Below are positions 23,377-32,228 of a DNA stretch of 38,611 nucleotides, in pieces. The position numbers were made by a program, and so were the translations under genes. The notes below the pieces were generated by a model. That model had not been told where the DNA came from, ran no database searches, and saw nothing but the letters and a program-made list of their open reading frames with translations. Source of the DNA: Clostridia bacterium. Lineage in GTDB: Bacteria; Bacillota; Clostridia; Oscillospirales; Acutalibacteraceae. The DNA lies in contig JAFXLD010000088.1 in the NCBI GenBank assembly GCA_017531385.1, positions 1-38,611 of the forward strand, given 5' to 3'. The first letter of the stretch is position 1, and each line of letters starts with the position of its first letter.

Positions 23377-25602
23377 TTACAGAATGGGGTGTTCAGCCTG
23401 AGCCTTGAGTCTTATCCAGCGTTTATCAATTTCACGCTGAATATTTTCTCTTATCTGCTGATAGTCCTCATTGCACAGATGCCTTGTTCTGCCCATCAGT
23501 TTGAGCCAATCGGAAACGGGAATTTTTTTGTTTTTCTGTTCGGGATCATACGAAAGCCTTGTACAGCCTTGTTCAACTTCATAAAGAGGAAAATAACAGC
23601 TGTTCACAGCTGCAGAAATTACTCTGCGTTCCGTATTCGGTTTATCTCCCCAGTTCAGAGGACAAGCCGACAGACATTTTATATATGCAGTTCCGTGATT
23701 TTTTGCATAATGCTGAGCTTTTGCCGCTTTTTTGATAAAATCGGCAGGGTCGGATTCAGCCACGGTTGCAACGTAAGACATTCCCGTAGCAGCCATGATG
23801 CGAGGCATATCCTTGTGGAAAAAATCCTTTCCCCATTGGTCTGAGCCCAGATGCGATGTTGCACTTTTTGCACCCATCGGAGTTGAATAGGACAACTGAT
23901 AGCCGGTGTTCATATAACCTCCGTTGTCATATTCAAAAAGAATAACGTGATCATTACGGAGTGCAGTACCGAGAGCCGAGCCCATGCCGATATCCATTCC
24001 GCCGTCACCGCTGACCATGATAAATGTGATGTCACCCTTCGGCATTTCTCCCCTTTCCTGCTTCTGATGATACATTTTCGCAAGACCTGCAATAGTTGCG
24101 GCGCCGTTCTGAAAGAGATTATGCACATATGGCACTCTGAATGCAGTTTTGGGGTAACCTGTGGTCACGACCATCCCGCAACCTGTCTGAAACAGAAGAA
24201 CAACATTCCCCTCGATTCCACGCAGAAGAAGATTCACATTTACAGGTATACCGCATCCGGGGCAGGCACCGTGACCGGGTGCAAGACGCTTCGGTCTTGC
24301 CGTGGTATCACGGACAGTTGCGCCCGTTACCGTTACTCTTCCGTTTTCCTCGGTACATTCGATAAGTTTCGGATTTTCACTGCTTGTCACAGGCTTGAAA
24401 TAGGGGTCAGGTTTATAATCCGTCTGACCGGGATAAATGCCGATATAATCAAAATCGGGTACATCAGATTTATAACAACTTTCAAAAAGCTCCACGGCAT
24501 CATCTTCAAAGAAATCACGACCGCCCAGACCGTAAATTCTGCTGTAAACTTTAGGTGTAAGTCCCTTTTGCTGAAGTGCGGCACGGATTTCAAGAGACAT
24601 ATTTCCGCCATTTGCACCGTAGCTGTCCTGTCTGTCTGCAATGATGACGGTTCTTACATTTTTACAAAGCAACGCAATTTCTTCCGACGGAAACGGACGG
24701 ATAACACCCAGTGTAAATACTCCGACTTTTTTACCCTCTGCTCTGAGCCTGTCAACCGCAGATTTTGCCGTAAGATATGCAGAGCCGAGCACAAACATCA
24801 GAATTTCCGCATCTTCGGTCTGATATGACTTGATAATATCGGTTCTTCTTCCCGACAAATTTTCATATTCACGAAAAACTTCGGGAATAACTGTCCGTGC
24901 CTTTTCCATTGCAAGGTGAAGCTGATATTTATTGTTGAGAATATCAGGTTCATTCATATAAGAACCGATTGTTACGGGATTTTCTGTATCAAGTGCACCC
25001 GGGTTATCCGTAACAGGACCTATAAATTCCTGCACGGTTTCGTCTGAAGCAAACACACTGCAATTACGCTTCTGATGGCTTGTAAAAAAGCCGTCAAAGG
25101 CAACAATAACGGGAAGTCTGAGTTTTTCCGCAATCTTCAGAGCACAGATATTACAGTCATAAACCTCCTGAGGAGATTCGGCAAAAAGAATTATCCATCC
25201 TGCATTAAGCGTATACATCAGATCGCTGTGATCACCCTTGATGGAAAGAGGTCCCGAAACGGTACGGCAGGCAATATTCAGCACCATGGGCATTCTTGTT
25301 CCCGACTGAACAGGCAACTGCTCGAGAGCATAAAGAAGTCCGTTTGCCGATGTGGCATTAAAAACTCTGCCGCCGCCTGTCGATGCACCGTAGCATATGC
25401 CTGCGGCACTGTGTTCACCCTCGGCAGGCATCAGTGCAATGGTGTGTTCACCGTCTGCTTTCATCTGATCAAGGTATTCCGCAATCTGAGTGGATGGCGT
25501 AATCGGATAATATCCCATCACATGATAATTTATCTGCTTTGCGGCATATGCTGCCATTTCATTTCCGCTTTCAAACAACAGTTTCTGCTCTGCTTTTTCC
25601 AT
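23377..25602 (-). CDS. 2-oxoacid:ferredoxin oxidoreductase, fused alpha and beta subunits
   Basis: This 741-residue protein joins an alpha subunit (about 1-400: YPITPSTQIAEYL, EGEHSAAGICYGAS, GPLSIKGDHSD) and a thiamine-diphosphate-binding beta subunit (about 420-741: GHGACPGCGIP, SGDGGMDIGMGSALG, EYDNGGYMNTG). It oxidatively decarboxylates a 2-oxoacid to an acyl-CoA, with electrons going to ferredoxin. Whether the substrate is pyruvate, a branched-chain oxoacid or another cannot be told. It follows the gamma-delta gene with a one-base overlap (TAATG), so the two subunits are made together. Confidence 0.9.
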   Translation of the reverse strand: MEKAEQKLLFESGNEMAAYAAKQINYHVMGYYPITPSTQIAEYLDQMKADGEHTIALMPAEGEHSAAGICYGASTGGGRVFNATSANGLLYALEQLPVQSGTRMPMVLNIACRTVSGPLSIKGDHSDLMYTLNAGWIILFAESPQEVYDCNICALKIAEKLRLPVIVAFDGFFTSHQKRNCSVFASDETVQEFIGPVTDNPGALDTENPVTIGSYMNEPDILNNKYQLHLAMEKARTVIPEVFREYENLSGRRTDIIKSYQTEDAEILMFVLGSAYLTAKSAVDRLRAEGKKVGVFTLGVIRPFPSEEIALLCKNVRTVIIADRQDSYGANGGNMSLEIRAALQQKGLTPKVYSRIYGLGGRDFFEDDAVELFESCYKSDVPDFDYIGIYPGQTDYKPDPYFKPVTSSENPKLIECTEENGRVTVTGATVRDTTARPKRLAPGHGACPGCGIPVNVNLLLRGIEGNVVLLFQTGCGMVVTTGYPKTAFRVPYVHNLFQNGAATIAGLAKMYHQKQERGEMPKGDITFIMVSGDGGMDIGMGSALGTALRNDHVILFEYDNGGYMNTGYQLSYSTPMGAKSATSHLGSDQWGKDFFHKDMPRIMAATGMSYVATVAESDPADFIKKAAKAQHYAKNHGTAYIKCLSACPLNWGDKPNTERRVISAAVNSCYFPLYEVEQGCTRLSYDPEQKNKKIPVSDWLKLMGRTRHLCNEDYQQIRENIQREIDKRWIRLKAQAEHPIL

Positions 25603-26717
25603 TACATCAATCCTCCGTCCACTCTTTTTTCACTGAGATACGATTCACCTGTGATCCACGGATCTGCACCTGCAGCTTCAAAATCAAGATTTTCCGCAAT
25701 CAGATCTTTGTTCCGAACAAACCATTCAGGATCGGGATGTTCAATTTCTTTTCCTGTGACCAGTGCTTCCGTGGGACACACATCAACACACCGCAGACAG
25801 CCTTTGCAATGGTGATAATCAAGTCCGTTATTCATCATTGTCGGTCTGCCCTTGTATTCACCCGGCAAAAACTGAAAAACCATATCGGGGCAGGTGGTGT
25901 CACACAGTCCGCAATGAATACATTTTTCGGGAAGAAACAACGGAATATAACCTTCTCTTGAGGGTGAAAGATCATTTGAAACCGTACTGCCGATCTGCGG
26001 ATTTGCACCACCAATGGGCGCATTCTCATAACCCCATTTGCTTTTTGATTCCTTATACGGTACCGGATCATATTTACCGTCGGGCTTGAAAGTTTTACTT
26101 TTCACACCGCCGAAGCCCTGCTCAAGACCTGCAAGATTACTTTCGAGCATTGCAGGATACTTTTTTCCGAGAGTATCCGAAACAATTGCCTTTACCGACT
26201 CCAACGGGATAAAACCCGAAGCTTTTGCAATAGCTCCGAGAATCACCATGTTTATTCGGCTTTTGCTTTGCAGTGCAAGTTCCAGAGCATCCACACAATA
26301 AACAGTACCTGCATGAAGCCGAAGAAAATCCCTTGCTTTTTCGGGGTCTTCATGAGTATTCACAACAACTGTACATTCATCGCCGAGACCTGCCGTGACA
26401 GGTTGTGTTTTTGCTATCGCACCGTGAAACAGTACAAGCATATGCGGATGCTCAACAGGGCTGTTGTGGAGAATTTCCCTTTCGGGCTCACTCCAACGGA
26501 CATATGATTTAACCGCAGAGCCACGCTTTTCGGAGCCGTAGCTTGAAAAAGCCGCCGCATTGAATCCGAGATAAGCAGCTCCCAGTTCACCGAGCAATTT
26601 TCCGCATAAATTTGCTCCCAGACCGCCTATGCTTTCAAGCCTCATTTCATAACATCCGTTTTTATTTTTCTGAGGAAGACGGATATTGTATTTTTTGTTC
26701 CGGTCTTTTTGTTTCAT
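25602..26717 (-). CDS. 2-oxoacid:ferredoxin oxidoreductase, fused gamma and delta subunits
   Basis: This 371-residue protein has a gamma domain (RLESIGGLGANLCGKLLGE, SSYGSEKRGSAVKSYVR). A delta-type ferredoxin domain follows, with two [4Fe-4S] motifs: CIHCGLCDTTCP and CKGCLRCVDVCP. The ferredoxin domain passes electrons from the thiamine site to external ferredoxin. GGAGG precedes the ATG. It is the first gene of a two-gene operon that encodes the whole enzyme. Confidence 0.9.
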   Translation of the reverse strand: MKQKDRNKKYNIRLPQKNKNGCYEMRLESIGGLGANLCGKLLGELGAAYLGFNAAAFSSYGSEKRGSAVKSYVRWSEPEREILHNSPVEHPHMLVLFHGAIAKTQPVTAGLGDECTVVVNTHEDPEKARDFLRLHAGTVYCVDALELALQSKSRINMVILGAIAKASGFIPLESVKAIVSDTLGKKYPAMLESNLAGLEQGFGGVKSKTFKPDGKYDPVPYKESKSKWGYENAPIGGANPQIGSTVSNDLSPSREGYIPLFLPEKCIHCGLCDTTCPDMVFQFLPGEYKGRPTMMNNGLDYHHCKGCLRCVDVCPTEALVTGKEIEHPDPEWFVRNKDLIAENLDFEAAGADPWITGESYLSEKRVDGGLM

Positions 26718-26773
26718 TGCAAAATCCTCCTTATGTTTTATTTCAGCATTGTCAGTTTTTTACTTTCTTATGC

Positions 26774-26807
26774 AAAAAAAGAAAAACTGCCGTCATAAGA
26801 CGACAGT
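26774..26807 (-). terminator. Terminator of the tautomerase-to-hexosaminidase run
   Basis: ACTGCCGTC (26786-26794) pairs with GACGACAGT, with T-runs beyond it on the minus strand. It follows the GH20 stop codon and ends the minus-strand gene run from 30148. Confidence 0.8.
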
Positions 26808-26823
26808 TACTGTGATATCATGT

Positions 26824-28233
26824 TTAATCTTTATTGTGTGTAAAATGTTTTCTTATCGCTTCAACGGGAGCTATTGAGCCGAAATGCTTTATGACCTCTG
26901 TCAGTCTTGTCAACGGTTTCGGATCCCATTCATCTGCCTTTGCCGCATTGGGGATGCCGAAATAGTCTGTTAACTCAACAAGCTGTGTCCTGAACTGAGC
27001 ATAGGGAAATTTATTTCTGCTCCATGCAGACTGTGCCGCGGCAATATATCTCGGAAAGCACATATATTCCATATATTCAATATTTTTAACATATTCTGTC
27101 CATATGGGCACGTCTGTTCCGATAACGTGTGAATTTATATCCGTATTGTATTCATACACTTTTTTCAGCGGTGTCATTGAATAGGGATAATCCATATACA
27201 TATGGAAAAAATCGCTCACTATTATCGGATTTCCGCTTTTTGCAGAAAGTCCTTTTCTGTCCATCCACATCTGCACGGTAACATCTTTGTCAAGATTTCC
27301 GCCGTTCAGACTTTCATTCCATGTTATGACCTTTTTGCCTTTCTGTGAAAGATAGTTTTTTATGCGGTTTATGAAATAACCCTGCAGTTCCTCTTCATTT
27401 GCAAGATTTTCTTTTTTCATAAGCTCCTGACAGTCTTCACAATGTTTCCACTGCTCTTTGGGAGCTTCATCACCGCCGATATGAATATACTCATCGGGGA
27501 AAATCTCGCAGATTTCGTCAAGTATATCGTAAAGGATATCATAACTTTCGTCATTACCTGCACATACGATATCTTTAAAAATTCCGGGCTTTGTTTTGAT
27601 TTCAACCTTTTTGTCACCACACACAAGCGACGGAATTGATGCAAGGAGTGCTGACACATGACCGGGCATATCGATTTCGGGCACGACAATCATGTGATTT
27701 TCATGAGCATATTTCACGATTTCACGCATTTCATCCTGAGTGTAAAATCCCGAATGAACTTCATCATTCTGCTCACTGCCGAAATGATTGCCGTATCGCA
27801 CCGAGCCGATTTCAGTCAGCTCGGGATATTTTTTTATTTCGGCTCTCCAGCCCTGATCATCGGAAAGATGCCAATGAAAGACATTGAATCTGAGCTTTGC
27901 ACAGTGGTCTATCATTCTTTTAAGATTATCGGTTGTCACAAAATGACGGCATGAATCTATCATAAATGAACGGTAAGAATATTTCGGCATATCCTTGATA
28001 TGAACATTGGGAATATTCTGTCCGCACTGGAATTTTATCTGTTCAAGAAGATTTTTTGCATAGAAAAATCCCGCTTCGGAGGATGCCCTGATTCTGATTC
28101 TGCCGTCAATATGAATAACAAAGCTTTCGTTTTTTAATCTGCGGTCCTCTTGCATTTCAACAGGTGCATCAGCTTTTGAAAAGCCGGGAAGATATGAAAT
28201 CTCATAAGGTGCGGGAATAAGCGACAGTTTCAT
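26824..28233 (-). CDS. Beta-N-acetylhexosaminidase, GH20
   Basis: This 469-residue GH20 enzyme removes terminal N-acetylglucosamine or -galactosamine. The catalytic pair Asp255-Glu256 lies in HIGGDEAP. FHWHLSDDQGWR (119-130), VVPEIDMPGH and TVQMWMDR are the other conserved strands. The N-terminal ~80 residues match the small GH20b domain. There is no signal peptide, so it probably works on imported amino sugars or cell-wall fragments. Its start overlaps sfsA by 4 nt (ATGA). Confidence 0.93.
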   Translation of the reverse strand: MKLSLIPAPYEISYLPGFSKADAPVEMQEDRRLKNESFVIHIDGRIRIRASSEAGFFYAKNLLEQIKFQCGQNIPNVHIKDMPKYSYRSFMIDSCRHFVTTDNLKRMIDHCAKLRFNVFHWHLSDDQGWRAEIKKYPELTEIGSVRYGNHFGSEQNDEVHSGFYTQDEMREIVKYAHENHMIVVPEIDMPGHVSALLASIPSLVCGDKKVEIKTKPGIFKDIVCAGNDESYDILYDILDEICEIFPDEYIHIGGDEAPKEQWKHCEDCQELMKKENLANEEELQGYFINRIKNYLSQKGKKVITWNESLNGGNLDKDVTVQMWMDRKGLSAKSGNPIIVSDFFHMYMDYPYSMTPLKKVYEYNTDINSHVIGTDVPIWTEYVKNIEYMEYMCFPRYIAAAQSAWSRNKFPYAQFRTQLVELTDYFGIPNAAKADEWDPKPLTRLTEVIKHFGSIAPVEAIRKHFTHNKD

Positions 28234-28916
28234 TTTTCTTTCCTCCGTAAATTTATTGCAATCTCTTTATTGATAGTCATTTCATCTGGTGTAACATCAC
28301 AGTTTACAGCAAGAATTTTCACTCCTGCCGTTTCTGCTTCACGCAAAGTATCACCGAACTGTCTGTGAGTTTCGTCATTGGGCGAAAAAACTTCGGCTTT
28401 TTCTGTCTGTATCACAAACAGAATATATGCTTCATAGCCCTCTTTTGTACATTCAATAAGCTCCCTGATGTGTTTTACACCCCTGTCCGTAGGCGCATCG
28501 GGAAACAGCGCAACACCGTCTTTTATGAGAGTAACGCCTTTGACCTCGGCAAAGATTTTTCTGCCTTTACCCTCAATGAAAAAGTCAAAACGGGAGTTGC
28601 CGTACTTCACCTCAGAACGCACAGTACAATCGGGAAAAACCTTTCTGAAATATTCCCCTGCAGCAATATTCGGAGCCTGTGAGTCAATATTGAAAAGTTC
28701 TCCGTCTTTTTCAGCGGCAATAAGGTCATATTTTGTTTTCCGCAACGGATTTGAGCTTTCCTGAAGATAAACAACCGCATTTTTCTTCAGCAATTCTTTC
28801 AGCCTGCCCGTATTTTTCACATGACAGACCGTTTCGTTACCGTCAATCTCAGCAAGAGCTATAAATCTGTTGGGACGGGAAATGAATTTTGCTTTTGTTG
28901 TGTTTTCATATTTCAT
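28230..28916 (-). CDS. sfsA: SfsA-family DNA/RNA-associated nuclease
   Basis: This 228-residue protein is a full SfsA. It has an OB-like N-terminal half (FISRPNRFIALAEIDG, CHVKNTGRLKELL, and an IDSQAPN junction) and a nuclease-like half (RFDFFIEG, FAEVKGVTL, FPDAPTDRGVKHIREL). E. coli SfsA was named for sugar fermentation stimulation, but later structural work suggests a nuclease. It sits 21 nt after the radical SAM gene and overlaps GH20 by 4 nt, so it is inside the operon. Confidence 0.93.
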   Translation of the reverse strand: MKYENTTKAKFISRPNRFIALAEIDGNETVCHVKNTGRLKELLKKNAVVYLQESSNPLRKTKYDLIAAEKDGELFNIDSQAPNIAAGEYFRKVFPDCTVRSEVKYGNSRFDFFIEGKGRKIFAEVKGVTLIKDGVALFPDAPTDRGVKHIRELIECTKEGYEAYILFVIQTEKAEVFSPNDETHRQFGDTLREAETAGVKILAVNCDVTPDEMTINKEIAINLRRKEK

Positions 28917-28937
28917 AATTGCCGACCAATAAGTTTT

Positions 28938-29807
28938 TTACACACCGCTTAAATCAAACGGCGGTGTATATTCTTTTTTTGCAGAGGAAAAATCCTGCAC
29001 ATAGGCATTTTCCATACCGCAAAGATACATATAATCAACTGCCTTGTTGTATTCCTCTTCGGAAACTGTTTTTTGAAGTTCGGAAATACTGCAATTTTTA
29101 TTCGGTGTAAACTGACTCATAAGGCTGAAAATCACTTTGTCGTCAAATTCGGACGAAACCCAATCAATCACATCAAGGGTGTTCTCAACTTCTCCGGGAA
29201 GCATCAGATGGCGGATAATAACACCTTTCTGCATTATTCCGTCTTCATCAGAAACGACTTCTCCCACCTGACGGAACATTTCACGGATAGCATCTTTGGC
29301 TTTTTCGGGATAATCAGGCGCAAGTGAATATTTTTTTGCAAGAGAAGAATCCATATACTTCATATCGGGAAGATATATCTGAATTTTTCCCTCAAATTTT
29401 TTCAGAGTTTCGGTGCTGTCGTACCCACTTGAATTGTAAACAACGGGAACAGGCAACGGTTTTTCAAGCGACTGAAGAATTTTCTCTGCATAATGAGTGG
29501 GTGTTACAAGATTTATATTATGCACACCGCCGTCAACAAGTTCCCCGTAAATCTCACAAAGTCTCTCAACCGTTATTTCTTTGCCTAAACAGCCTGAGCT
29601 TATTTCATAATTCTGACAAAAAATACATTTCATATTGCAGCCGCTGAAAAAAACAGTGCCTGAACCGCCTGTTCCGCTGATGCAGGGTTCTTCCCAGAAA
29701 TGTGCCGCAGCTCTTGCAATTTTAAGGGTATCGGAAACTCCGCAGACACCTGTTTTTAAGGTTCTGTCAACATTGCATTTTCTCGGACAGATGTTACAAG
29801 TTGCCAT
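28938..29807 (-). CDS. PflX-like radical SAM protein
   Basis: This 289-residue radical SAM enzyme carries the SAM/4Fe-4S motif FFSGCNMKCIFCQNY (C57, C61, C64). The N-terminal CNICPRKCNVDR with CGV further on is typical of COG1313 (PflX) and related activating enzymes. A glycyl-radical-enzyme activase role is often suggested for PflX, but no partner gene is seen here. I start it at 29807, where ATG shares its A with the stop of the preceding tautomerase gene. An ATG 7 codons earlier (29828) is possible and would overlap more. Confidence 0.85.
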   Translation of the reverse strand: MATCNICPRKCNVDRTLKTGVCGVSDTLKIARAAAHFWEEPCISGTGGSGTVFFSGCNMKCIFCQNYEISSGCLGKEITVERLCEIYGELVDGGVHNINLVTPTHYAEKILQSLEKPLPVPVVYNSSGYDSTETLKKFEGKIQIYLPDMKYMDSSLAKKYSLAPDYPEKAKDAIREMFRQVGEVVSDEDGIMQKGVIIRHLMLPGEVENTLDVIDWVSSEFDDKVIFSLMSQFTPNKNCSISELQKTVSEEEYNKAVDYMYLCGMENAYVQDFSSAKKEYTPPFDLSGV

Positions 29808-30148
29808 CAGAAATTTGAACCGTTCCAACCCCAGTCGGAAACGGGATGATATGTCACATAAACTGCTGAACCGGGGATTCCGAGTTCCTTTTCAAAAAGC
29901 TCACAGATTTTGCCCGTAAGCTTTTCATAAGCTTCGGAAGATGCATTTCCTAAAAGACTTACGGAAACATAAGCTCCCTTTTCAAGCTTTTTTCCGCCCA
30001 TCCACAGGTCATAATTATCCTCAATACCTACCATAAGATATGTCTCGGACTTGCCGAGAACAGCCATATACTTGCCAAGCTCTGATTTGATGATTTCTTT
30101 CTTTTCGGGTGCTACCGTTGTTGTTATTTTTGAATCAATAAAGGGCAT
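29807..30148 (-). CDS. MIF-like tautomerase family protein
   Basis: This 113-residue protein begins MPFIDSKITTTV. After methionine removal the N-terminus is the catalytic proline of the tautomerase/macrophage-migration-inhibitory-factor fold. Length and pattern (KSELGKYMAVLGKSETYLMVG, WMGGKKLEKGAYVSV, GIPGSAVYVTYHPVSDWGWNGSNF) fit MIF homologues (PF01187) rather than the short 4-OT enzymes. It starts at 30148, with GGAG upstream, and not at the earlier ATG. It is the first gene of the minus-strand run. Confidence 0.85.
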   Translation of the reverse strand: MPFIDSKITTTVAPEKKEIIKSELGKYMAVLGKSETYLMVGIEDNYDLWMGGKKLEKGAYVSVSLLGNASSEAYEKLTGKICELFEKELGIPGSAVYVTYHPVSDWGWNGSNF

Positions 30149-30225
30149 AATTAAGATCTCCTTTTGCTGTTTATATGTTTGATAATAGCATAAAATATGA
30201 AAAAAGTAAATAACAGGAGGCAAAA

Positions 30226-32166
30226 ATGAGCAATCAACTAAAACATGAAACAAGTCCCTATCTGCTTCAGCACGCAGAAACCCCCGTAAACTGGTTTCCC
30301 TGGTGTGAAGAGGCATTTTTAAAAGCAAAAAAAGAAAACAAACCAATTTTTCTGAGCATAGGTTACAGTACCTGCCATTGGTGTCATGTTATGGCACATG
30401 AAAGCTTTGAAGACAACAGAACTGCAAATATTCTCAACGATTATTTCATCTCAATAAAGGTCGACCGTGAAGAACGCCCTGATATTGACAGCGTATATAT
30501 GTCGGTGTGTCAGGCACTTACGGGAAGCGGCGGCTGGCCCATGAGTATTTTTATGACATGGGACATAAAACCGTTTTTTGCAGGCACATATTTTCCCGTT
30601 TCTCCACGGTACGGAATGCCTTCCTTTTCCGAATTGCTTCTTGAAATCGCAGACAGGTGGAACAGCGACAAAGCTGAACTTCTTCACTCTGCAAATGAAA
30701 TTATAAAGCATCTGAAAAATACTGACATGAAAAAAACAAAAATAAAGAATATCGATCTGACGGAAAAAGCCGTTCAGACATTCCTGCGTACTTTTGATGA
30801 AACACACGGCGGATTCGGTTCTGCACCGAAATTCCCGACACCTCACAACCTGTTGTTTCTGATGTTGTATTCAAAAATTCACGGCAACGCCGACACTCTG
30901 AAAGCCGCAGAAAAAACACTCTTGCAAATGCGGAAAGGCGGAATTTTCGACCATATCGGCTACGGCTTTTCAAGATATTCCACCGACAAATATTTTCTTG
31001 CACCTCATTTTGAAAAAATGCTGTATGACAATGCACTTCTGATAATCGCATATTCGGCGGCTTACAGCGTAACGGACAACAGAATTTATCTCGACACAGC
31101 CGAAAAAACCGCTTTATATGTTCTTCGTGAAATGACACATGAAGACGGCGGCTTTTTCAGTGCACAGGATGCCGACAGCGAAGGAGTTGAGGGGAAATAT
31201 TACACCTTTTCTTTCAGTGAAATCATAGATATTCTGGGAGAAGAAAAAGGAAAGAGGTTTGCAAAAGCTTTTGACATAACCGAAAAGGGAAATTTTGAGG
31301 GTGTGAACATTCCGAATCTTCTGAAAAACGGTGATCTGAACACAGATTTTGAAGATGAAATAAAACAGCTTTATGATTTCAGAAAAAAGAGAACTGCACT
31401 TCATCTTGACGATAAAATTCTGCTGTCATGGAATTCCATGATGATTGCGGCACTGGCGATCCTTTACAGAGTGTCAGAAAATGAAGACTATCTGAAAGCG
31501 GCTCAAAAAGCTCAGCAATTCATTGAAAAAAATCTTTGCAGGGAGTCACAGCTTTTCACAAGCTACCGTGACGGAAAAAGCTCCTCATACGGTTTTCTTG
31601 ACGATTACGCATTTTATGTTGCGGCTCTCACCGAGCTGTACAATTCCACCATGGATAAAAGTTATCTTGAAAAAGCAGAAGAGTTTTGCAGTGAAACTGT
31701 CAGAAGGTTTGAAGACATTGAAAACGGCGGTTTTTATCTTTGTGAAAAGGACAACACAGAGCTTTTTATAAACCCGAAGGACACCTATGACGGTGCAATA
31801 CCGAGCGGAAATTCCGTTATGATGTACAATTTTGTAAGACTTTATCAGCTGACGGAAAAAGACGGATACAATGACCTTTGCGAAAAACAGAGGGAATTTA
31901 TGTCATCACAGGCACAGCATTATCCTTCAGGTTACAGCATGTTTCTGACAGGTGTGCTGATGTATGAAAATCCGCCGACACACATTACGGTTGTTCCGAA
32001 AGATTCAAATGAACTTTCACGGATAAAAGGAAATCTGCCGTTTTTTGCAAATATTTCTGTTATTTCCGAAATCCGTGAATACCCGCTCATAAACAACAAA
32101 ACGACCTATTATATCTGCAAAAACCGTTCCTGTCTGCCGCCCACAAATACACCCGATTTTTCATAA
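30226..32166 (+). CDS. YyaL/DUF255 thioredoxin-fold protein
   Basis: This 646-residue protein is a complete member of the YyaL/spermatogenesis-associated-20 family. Residues ~1-165 form a thioredoxin-like domain with CHWC at 50-53 ([18 protein letters not shown]). After it an (alpha/alpha)6 domain similar to N-acylglucosamine epimerases follows ([37 protein letters not shown]). Its reaction is not established. It is a single plus-strand gene between two minus-strand runs. Confidence 0.92.
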   Translation: MSNQLKHETSPYLLQHAETPVNWFPWCEEAFLKAKKENKPIFLSIGYSTCHWCHVMAHESFEDNRTANILNDYFISIKVDREERPDIDSVYMSVCQALTGSGGWPMSIFMTWDIKPFFAGTYFPVSPRYGMPSFSELLLEIADRWNSDKAELLHSANEIIKHLKNTDMKKTKIKNIDLTEKAVQTFLRTFDETHGGFGSAPKFPTPHNLLFLMLYSKIHGNADTLKAAEKTLLQMRKGGIFDHIGYGFSRYSTDKYFLAPHFEKMLYDNALLIIAYSAAYSVTDNRIYLDTAEKTALYVLREMTHEDGGFFSAQDADSEGVEGKYYTFSFSEIIDILGEEKGKRFAKAFDITEKGNFEGVNIPNLLKNGDLNTDFEDEIKQLYDFRKKRTALHLDDKILLSWNSMMIAALAILYRVSENEDYLKAAQKAQQFIEKNLCRESQLFTSYRDGKSSSYGFLDDYAFYVAALTELYNSTMDKSYLEKAEEFCSETVRRFEDIENGGFYLCEKDNTELFINPKDTYDGAIPSGNSVMMYNFVRLYQLTEKDGYNDLCEKQREFMSSQAQHYPSGYSMFLTGVLMYENPPTHITVVPKDSNELSRIKGNLPFFANISVISEIREYPLINNKTTYYICKNRSCLPPTNTPDFS

Positions 32167-32179
32167 AACACAGCACAAA

Positions 32180-32201
32180 GGAGCAGACCGGAATCTGCTC
32201 C
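32180..32201. terminator. Hairpin after the YyaL gene
   Basis: GGAGCAGA (32180-32187) pairs with TCTGCTCC (32194-32201) between two converging genes. The T-run after it is weak (TCTGTATTGG), so termination strength is uncertain. Confidence 0.6.
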
Positions 32202-32228
32202 TCTGTATTGGATTGTTTGGGTTATGTG

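Noticed and set aside
23947-24828. A 293-codon antisense frame in the oxidoreductase gene
   Set aside because: The sense strand encodes well-conserved thiamine-binding and alpha-subunit motifs. The antisense product has no recognisable pattern and no ribosome binding site.
30149-30346. 66-codon N-terminal extension of the MIF-like protein
   Set aside because: It would hide the catalytic N-terminal proline and overlaps the opposite gene. ATG 30148 has its own ribosome binding site.
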